From Artocarpus heterophyllus (taxonomy: Eukaryota; Streptophyta; Magnoliopsida; Rosales; Moraceae): DNA of 64,000 nt. Positions 56,822 to 64,000 of this stretch are shown here, one piece after another. The translations under genes were made by a program, and so were the position numbers. Position 1 is the stretch's first letter; every line of letters begins with the position of its first letter. The stretch lies in contig CM046351.1 in assembly GCA_025403435.1 (NCBI GenBank), positions 3,244,801-3,308,800 of the forward strand. Reading direction: 5' to 3'. The notes beneath the pieces were generated by a model. That model made no database searches. It was not told the DNA's origin and was given only the letters and a program-made list of their open reading frames with translations.

Positions 56822-57998
56822 GCAACAAGACGCTAACTTTAAAAATTCACTAAAATTTTGTTAAGGCAACCATGGCTGAAATTTTGTACAAAGCAAGGTT
56901 GGCATGTCCACTATAACGCCACAAAATTCCAGCTTTAAATCCAAAGTATAAATTGAGAAATAAATTTCGTAATCCCTACTGCTGCTACTAAATTTCAGAA
57001 CTTCAATCACGTATTTTCACAAACATCTTATACGCAACTCAAAACTATGCATAAAAACTAAGCAAACATCATTCCAATCTCCCCTTGATTAAAGTTATTA
57101 AACATTTCTATATCATAAAAATATCAACAAAACTAGTTCACAACATAAATTTCTTCATGCCTCTCAAAAATCATCAAAACACCCATTTCCAAGAGCACAA
57201 TCATGTCTTAAAATTACCAAGCAAAACCACAACCAAAACCACCCAATTTTAAGCTTCAAACAAGTAAAAAGTTCATTAAAAACATCAATTTAAACTTACC
57301 TTATGCATGCTATAAGATTCGGAGTCCAAAATTGTTGAAAAACTCCAAAAAGGAAATCCGAGAATGAGGTTTAAAGATAGTTTGTTCTTGCATTCTTTTA
57401 TAATTTTAGAGGGCTAAAAGACTGCATTTCCACTGTTGTTTTAGCTGCATTCTGTTTAGGTAACAATGCTCAAGAAGATGAAGTGTTTTTTTTTAAGCGA
57501 CTAGTGTGTGCAACGTGCGTCGGGAAAAGAAAAGGCTGAAAAGCAGGTTACATCAGATTTTTGACAGCTGTAAAACAAGTATTGGCATCCTTTGATGCAA
57601 GCAAAAAGTCAAGTTTCAATTAATTATAAAAAAACCCCAGAAAACTCAATTTTTGCACTAGAGCCACAAAAACATATTTTCATTGCAAGAAAGTCCATAG
57701 AAATATTTATAATAACCCTCTAGAAGTGTAATCTAATATTTTAAAATACCAATTCATATGTGCAAATGTTATTGGGACCAAACACAACAATTGACTTCTC
57801 TTCTAGTGAGTGTCAACTCTTTCTTGTACAGTTACTTAAAACCACATAGTTAAATAATCTCAATGACATTTCTAATAACAATTCATTTTAAGTAAAAATG
57901 AACAAAATGGCTATAACGAAAGCGGTTACGAAAGTTAAATTCAGGGCAAAATATGCTTGTCAAACTTTAAAATTATTTTAATTAGGTTAGGCATTACA
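56822..57998 (-). mobile_element. Truncated solo LTR, copy B
   Basis: The right half of the 39252-41589 LTR with the same terminal GGCATTACA and following GTATG (57999-58003). The left half is missing because the duplication breakpoint lies inside the LTR. Confidence 0.8.
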
Positions 57999-58488
57999 GT
58001 ATGTACATATTAAGAACAAGAATGCTACATATGGTATTCTCCTCACTATAATAATAGCGTAATACGCGTGACCTATAAATAATTCTACATCTAACTCTAA
58101 CTCCATCACAAAAGTGTTGAGTTTAAATTTCTCCCCCTAAAGTTAAAAAAATAATGATAAGTGTAGCATAATTTTCTTTTCTTTTCCTTTCCTTTTTTTC
58201 TTTCTTTTTGAGAATGTGAAGACAGAAAATGTGTAGAGTTAAGAGTGAAGAGAGAGAATGAGTCAATCGATAAAATGTGAAAAATAGAGTCAATCACTAA
58301 AGAGAAATCGAAGACAGGTAATGATAAAAAGAGAATCTAATATGATATAGCAAACCAAACGGCTTAGTTATTTTAACATACTCACGGCATAAGATTTACT
58401 TTAACATATACACAACATAAGATTTACTTCAACTAGTTTAGGACTTGCAAATTTTCAAAAAAGATACTTTTACCTTCATATATAGTTC

Positions 58489-60253
58489 TCACTTTTTGGG
58501 ATAGATGGCATACCAAGTCTGAACAAATGTTAACAGAAGAGCTATTACAGCAGCAACAAAAGCCACGATTGTCCAGGGGTTACTGAAATGGTTAGTCAAC
58601 ACTTCAGCTATCCAGATCGCATACTTGTTCCTGTAATGGTTTTCTATTTTATTCTTGATCTCCACATAACAATCTTGATTCTTGGACAAGAAAATTGAGT
58701 CTGTCATATTAAATAGTTGAGCTATTTCTGCGTCACCAAGGTTGGGATTCCGGAGTATTTTTGCGACCCTTAAGTCTTTCACATCTTGTTCGGTATCAAT
58801 GAGCAAATTCATAAGGGCCAAGTAAGAAGTTGCTCCATGTTTGTCATCATCGTCTAGCCACATTTCGTAGGCTACCATGTTCAACAATTTACATATCGTT
58901 GACTCCTTCATGGTCAATATTGGAAGTTTAAGGTGACCTCGAAAACCAAAGCAATGACTATTGAAAGAGACGGAGTTTAAGCTCTGTGAACCGCTAGGCT
59001 TCGTCCTTATTCCAGACGATTTTAGTTCCTGGACATTTCGAAAATATCGTATTTCTTTTTGCTCGCCTAAAATAAATTTTAATATCGCAGTTAACGTCAT
59101 TTCAATACGAATATCTTCGGATTCTCTTTTATATGGCTTGTTGTCTGCATTTTCAACCTTCTTAGAAAGAGTACTTTCATATTCTCTTTTATCGGGCTTG
59201 TTGTCTGAAGAGTACTTTCAGATTCTCTTTTATCGGGCTTGTTGTCTCCATTTTCAACCTCCTCAGAAAGAGTACTTTCAGATTCGCTTTTATCGGGCTT
59301 GTTGTCTCCATTTTCAACCTCCTCAGAAAGAGTACTTTCAGATTCTCTTTTATCGGGCTTGTTGTCTCCATTTTCAACCTCCATGACACTGCCAAATATG
59401 CATACCGTCCGAAGAAGGTCTAGAAGGTGAGCTGGCTTTTTCTTAATGAATTCCTTAATCGGCAAATTCTCATGTTCATTGTCGGAATCGACATCATCAC
59501 AAATGTTGCTTCCAAGGACGAACCTGAGGAGGTCACTGTAAACTTCTGTCCGCCAAGCTTCATCGTTGATGTTTTCCACCAACAGACTAAGGACTTCAAA
59601 AGGGATTTGATTTTCAAGCAAAAACAAATCCAGTTTCATAGAGGTTGCTTGAAATTTTTTTATTTTGAAATCTTTTAAACTCCCAGAAACAGAACTGCGC
59701 ATGAACTGCAGTACTGCACACCCATCCAAGACAACAACCTGGCTAGAGAATCATCGTCATTACACATAGGAATCACATCCTTACCGAAGCACTTCTTTAT
59801 GTCCTTGATTTTGTTCTTGATTCCTTCGAATAAAATGTCAGCCGTCACTCCGCTAGAGTTAATGAATTCCCTTGCCAATTTAAGCTTTAGTTCTCTTTTT
59901 GACAATTCGGGGTCATTAGCATGAAGCGGACCAATTGAGATCTGCCTTGGCGTGTAATACTTTTTGCTACCTTCCTTTTCCCGCATGATCTGTGGAACAT
60001 TATGTATCGTCGCCTGAGGCTGAGACGACTGTGCTTCAGCTTCTTCCCTCTTTAGCTCTGCTAGCAGCTTCTGATCATCTTGGCTTAGCTCCCCAGGACG
60101 GTGTTTTGTGAGACCTTTAGCTCCTTCAGCATTCTCGTCGTTTTCTATATTTATTTGTTTAGTTTGGTCATCATGGCCTGTGCTTGCTTGACCCCCTGGT
60201 GTTTTCTGGTCTTGCAGCTCATTCAAGATATCCACACGTATTTCACCCACAAT
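58489..60253 (-). pseudogene. DUF247 (UPF0481) gene, locus B, multiply broken
   Basis: A close paralogue of locus A in three frames. Lesion 1: the start ATG is ATT (plus-strand AAT at 60251-60253). Lesion 2: one base lost at about 59731 inside the FLDGCAV codons ('aagacaac' versus 'aagaacaac' in A). Lesion 3: the same 19-bp minisatellite deletion as locus A (about 59207). The pieces are N-terminal (59675-60253, with YYTPRQISIGPLH), middle (59097-59729, with LFLLENQIPFEVLSLLV and acidic repeats) and C-terminal (58489-59100, with the membrane helix and YAIYPKK). Coding similarity to A remains high, so decay is recent. Confidence 0.85.
59110..59385 (-). repeat. 60-bp minisatellite in DUF247 locus B
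   Basis: Three regular 60-bp units encoding EVENGDNKPDK(R/S)ESESTLSE plus shortened units. Unit composition differs from locus A, so the array changed after duplication. Confidence 0.8.
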
Positions 60254-60257
60254 ATTT

Positions 60258-61684
60258 ATTACTTGTATCTGGGAAAAAGAAAGAAAGAACAGGCCATCAG
60301 AATTCATGGGTAATTGTGGAAAAATACCTTCAGAGAGAAAAATAAGAAAACTCAAAAAAATTAAAAAAAAATAAAAGTAAGTGTTTTGACCTCAAAAAGG
60401 GCCTGAATAACGAAGAAATGGTTTTTTTTTTTTTTTTGTAATTACTCACATAAAACACGTACATTTGTATATTTTAAAATATTTTATGTAACTTGTGCAT
60501 GTTGTGTATTCATGTCAATTTCTGAGTTAAGTGTGTTGACACAGAACCTACTCATTCATTATACGTGTTATATACGTCAACATGAAATTGACATAAATAA
60601 TAAACAAGTCTCCTAAATTCATTTATTTTGTGTCATTTTTGAGTTGTATTATCGTACTTTGTAACAAATTGTTGGCTCCAAGTCGTGTGAATTCTTACCG
60701 ATTTGTCCTCTATGGTTATATCTCTCGACTTATTGCTGGTATCTTGTTCATGTTGTCAGAGTCTTTTAAGTTTTTTTAAATTTAATAACTGCAACGCCTT
60801 TTTTTTTTTTTTCTTGTTTGCCTAGGAGTTGTTTTGCAACACTGAGGGTGGTCTTCCCATATTTTATTTGTGTGTCCCACCTGTTTAAGGTAGTAATAAG
60901 CAAGGTATGTATCGGTGTGTGACTAGATTGATTTCTATGTTGTGTTACTTGTACTCTTAGTATTTGAGGTTTGGTCTTTATCAACTAGTTTTATCTATTG
61001 GCTGTAGTGATTTTTTACAATGAACTTTGGTCATGCTCTATTTTTATATGCCAAGCGGTTAGTTTCTCATTAGGTTTCGACACTTATGATTATCTATGTA
61101 CTACATTTATCTTTATTATTGGATCCCATTACTATTTGGGGTCGACACTTATGATTATCTATGTACTACATTTATCTTTATTATTGGATCCCATTACTAT
61201 TTGGGGTCAAATTTTCTGGTATCGATGATCATTTGTAACTATTTTTTAATATGTATCTTGTTTAATTTAAAATAAAATTTTACCATAAAAAAATTCCGCT
61301 ATTAATTAGATAAGAGGGGAAAAGAAGAAGATAAGAAAGGATAAAATACATTATACTAGTCTTCCTGACATTTAGGTCCAAACATTTATTAAAAAAAAAA
61401 AATGGGGTGTGTGCTTCAATATTATGACCTGATGCCATCAACGCCATACAAGCAAAATTTTATGACGTAAGACTAGCTAGTTGCCGTACTTTACTTCAAT
61501 TATTATGTTTATGGAAAACGATTTATCTATTTTATTTAAGATAATTTCTTTGGTTGGAACTAAAAAAAGATTTAATATTCGACGTATATCTTTTTGTTAG
61601 ATCTAAAGAAAAAAAAGTGATTTTAATTAAATTTAATGATTTTAATATATACCACTCCTGTCTAAAAAAGTGCCTTTTATTTAA
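60258..61684. other. 5' flank of DUF247 locus B
   Basis: Counterpart of 43820-45715 without the CACTA MITE. It has a tandem duplication of about 67 bp at about 61077-61210 ('cgacacttatgattatctatg' twice). No gene. Confidence 0.6.
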
Positions 61685-61693
61685 TTAATTTTA

Positions 61694-62758
61694 GTGTAAA
61701 TAGTTCGGTTAGTCACCAATCTTTTTAAAACGTTACAATTTGGTTCTTGAATTTTTTATTTAACTACTAACATTTAAAAAAAATGGTATAATTTGGTCCC
61801 TAACCGTTAAATTTGGTTAAGGAAATTAAAATTAAAACATAAAAAGGTTAAATATATATAATATTAAAATCAGATTTTTTTCAATTAAAAAATCAATTTT
61901 TTTAAAAAACAAAATCAGATCCAGTTCTTCCAAAAAGCAAATCAGATCTAATTCCTTAAAAAAATATCAGATCTTTTAAAAAAATTAAAAACCCTAAAAA
62001 TAATAAAAAGTAGCCAAAAAATCAACAAAATATTCCTTTAACTCTTCACCTCCCCGATTGTCCGACAACCACCTCGTAGCCCACCAGAGGCACCCCACCC
62101 CTTCCAACTTTTACCTTACCTACGCTGACAACCGTCGACAAGCCACTTGTAGACAATTGCTGCCAACCGGAGACACCTTAACTCTTCCCTTGCCTGCATC
62201 ACCAACCGAAGACCCCAAACCTAAACCCACCTTTATCGATCCCTTCTGTCGCGAGCCCAGACTGCGAATGAGGGCCAAGTATGACGAGGAGGGGGTAGAC
62301 GGCAACGGGGTGGTGGGTAAGGTCTGGCCTGGATAGACATGATGGGAAATAGGTGCATCGAGTTTCTAGGTGCAAACAACTTCAATGTTTTCCTTGAAGG
62401 TCGTGTCAACTTCTTAGGGCGGCGGAAGCGAAGGCATCGAAGCGGAAGCTGCTACTTCAATGCCAAATCAGCATAGTTGTAGCCTCCAGTGATAAAGTGT
62501 TTGAAGTTTCTTTCGTTGTTTTTTTAGAGGAAGTTTTTGGTTTTTTAATTTTCTGGTGAATGTAAAAAAAAATATTTTAGGGGTAATTTAGTAATTTTGA
62601 TTAAAAATGGATGCCCAAAAATTTTTTCTGTCCAAACTTAACGGTTAAGAACCAAATCACACCTTTTTTTTAAAGGTTAGACCTAGTTAAATAAAAAATA
62701 GTTGAGGACCAAATTGCAATTTTTTAAAAAAGTTGGGGACTAACTAAGCTATTTACCC
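61694..62758. mobile_element. Mutator-like (Pack-MULE-type) element, 1.07 kb, 9-bp TSD
   Basis: Ends GTGTAAATAGTTCGGTTAGT and its approximate complement ACTAACTAAGCTATTTACCC. The inverted arms continue about 130 bp ('caatttggttcttgaattttttatttaacta' against 'tagttaaataaaaaatagttgaggaccaaattg'). It is flanked by the exact 9-bp repeat TTAATTTTA (61685-61693, 62759-62767). The middle (about 62050-62460) is much richer in GC and has an open frame of 92 codons (62058-62336) with no known motif and no transposase. A GC-rich cargo between long TIRs is the Pack-MULE pattern. Confidence 0.8.
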
Positions 62759-62884
62759 TTAATTTTAACTTAGGAAAACACATTTTTTTAATGCCAATCT
62801 TCAAGACAAAACCAATGATCCATCTTCTTCACATTATAGTTATGAGAAAAGACAAACCAGCTTTCCTTTCCTTTGTCTCGCCGT

Positions 62885-63048
62885 GTGTTTGGCTAAGAGT
62901 GATTTACACCACTAACTTAGTTATAAACAGTGTAAAGTTTTCACATGCTATAATAAAAAGAAAAAAAAAGTTGCTATAGTGTAAAGCTCTCATATTCTAC
63001 AGTAAAAACAGTTCTAATTAATGGCTCCCACCACCATGTCAAACACCC
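62885..63048. mobile_element. GGTGTTTGG-end MITE, about 165 bp
   Basis: Left end GTGTTTGGCTAAGAGTG, right end GGCTCCCACCACCATGTCAAACACCC, with 'taaagctctcatat' inside. Only its right end is left in copy A (about 45725-45748). Confidence 0.6.
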
Positions 63049-63370
63049 TTTTTGGTGTGCTCTCTGCCAGCAGCTCGTAAGGTGGTTTTTTCAGTTAAGT
63101 TTGGATAAGAGTTTTGTGGGCTTCTTCTTCTTCTACTTCTTCTTCTTTTTTCTTTAATGAATGATACGAAGAAACAAATAATATTAAAGAGCACTAGACA
63201 ATTAAGTTCGCATCCTCTAAAACCCTCCTACCATACCAAGTCCACAGCTCAATTTTTTTTGAATTGATGATACCAAGAGTCACAAAAATCTGAAAAAGGA
63301 AAAGAACATAAAGGCTCAAAGGCCCAAAGAAAACATGAACACCACTCCAAACATTACCACTATTTGAGGA

Positions 63371-63532
63371 GGGTGTTTAGTAGTGGTGGGAACCACTCAG
63401 TTCCCACCACAATCTCAGTTATGAACAGTATAAAAGCTCTCACATATTACAGTAATAATAAAAAAGGGTACTATAGTATAAAACTCTCACATGCTACAAT
63501 AAAAGTGGTTCCCACCACCATTCCAAACACCC
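63371..63532. mobile_element. GGTGTTTGG-end MITE, 162 bp, B-specific
   Basis: Inverted ends GGGTGTTTAGTAGTGGTGGG and CCCACCACCATTCCAAACACCC; inside, 'agctctcacatattacag' and 'actctcacatgctacaat'. Copy A lacks it at the equivalent place ('tttgagaaggagtcac'). Flanks TTGAGGAG and TAGAGGAG match at 7 of 8 bases, compatible with an 8-9 bp target duplication. Confidence 0.75.
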
Positions 63533-63541
63533 TAGAGGAGT

Positions 63542-63976
63542 CACTACAAGAAAAGCTATATTTAACGATATGTTATTTATGACATATAGTTTTTAATATT
63601 GTTAAAAAGTAAATACAACGACATGTTCAACAAAGATGTCGTTAATAACATTTGAAACAATAATTAACATATTGATAAAGATGTCGTATTAATGCTCTTC
63701 TTTTAGCGATAATAGTATGTGTCATTAAATTATTGAACTACTAACACTAAAAGTATGTCGTCTTTGTTGTTTTTATGCAAAATCGTATTGTATGTTGTGA
63801 AAATATTAAACAATTAATGCCAAATATAGGTCGCCTTTGTAGTTATTTTTTACAGGAAATAGATACAACTACAAAAAACAACGGCATCCCAGGGAAAACA
63901 GGATGATATAACAATAATAATAATAGAGTCTTTTTTTTAAAAAAAATAAATAAATCCTATTTTGGGAACATCTACA
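63542..63976. mobile_element. CACTA-like element, left end, copy B
   Basis: CACTACAAGAAAAGCTAT onward is the counterpart of 46024-46453. No right terminus is found before the window ends. Confidence 0.55.
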
Positions 63977-64000
63977 GTAGTGTGCACTTGCGGCGCGCAT

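Larger units (their letters stand above)
56822..63976. repeat. Segmental duplication copy B
   Basis: Counterpart of 40411-46453, same orientation. It joins the Ty3 relic abruptly at 'gcaacaaga'. Similarity ends near 63976, where A continues 'agcatttgaaccg' and B continues 'agtagtgtgcac'. It is longer because of extra insertions in B. Confidence 0.85.

Noticed and set aside
58961..59386. 141-codon plus-strand frame with FYRACCLHFQPP repeats
   Set aside because: Antisense of the 60-bp DUF247 minisatellite in locus B; the same shadow is present at locus A.
62058..62336. 92-codon frame as an independent gene
   Set aside because: It lies wholly within the MULE cargo with no family motif; reported as cargo rather than a gene.

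Overview
This window is nuclear DNA from a flowering plant, most likely a woody eudicot. The evidence is AT-rich intergenic DNA, plant-specific gene families (SAUR and DUF247/UPF0481), a Ty1/copia element primed by initiator Met-tRNA, solo LTRs of plant type, and plant-style CACTA, Mutator-type and GGTGTTTGG-end MITEs. I see no bacterial, organellar or viral replicon features. The species cannot be named from the sequence; Fagales is only an impression from MITE style.

Layout. 0-5.8 kb: decayed DNA with a DUF247 relic, a GC-rich gene fragment and a tRNA-derived SINE. 5.8-10.3 kb: two solo LTRs side by side, split from their target by short duplications. 10.5-24.6 kb: a SAUR array. It has four SAUR bodies (about 12.4, 14.5, 20.1 and 23.4 kb), of which only the last looks intact, and four orphan SAUR upstream/leader copies (about 10.7, 14.1, 16.6 and 22.0 kb). 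At least three orphans run into T-rich tracts studded with TGTCGTTT. 25.3-26.9 kb: a minus-strand DUF247 gene with both ends out of frame. 27.3-31.4 kb: a complete-ended but RT-deleted copia element. 33-50 kb: a tandemly duplicated family of unknown repeats (units L and R) with a small conserved ORF, surrounding a second DUF247 locus (42.1-43.8 kb) and a 2.3 kb solo LTR. 51-54 kb: a 3.0 kb solo LTR inserted in a decayed Ty3-type element (to 56.8 kb). 56.8-64 kb: a segmental duplicate (copy B) of 40.4-46.5 kb (copy A), carrying a third, more decayed DUF247 locus.

How it fits together. SAURs are small auxin-induced growth regulators, and AuxRE-like GAGACA sites sit upstream of several leaders. 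DUF247 proteins are plant membrane-anchored proteins of poorly known biochemistry; in grasses DUF247 genes sit at the S and Z self-incompatibility loci. Most gene copies here are broken, so the window reads as a birth-and-death gene neighbourhood shaped by local duplication and transposons. Comparing copies A and B lets several insertions be read as filled/empty site pairs.

Limits. Everything was read by eye. Percent identities, copy numbers outside the window, expression and splice sites were not computed. Small coordinate errors are possible at repeat boundaries.
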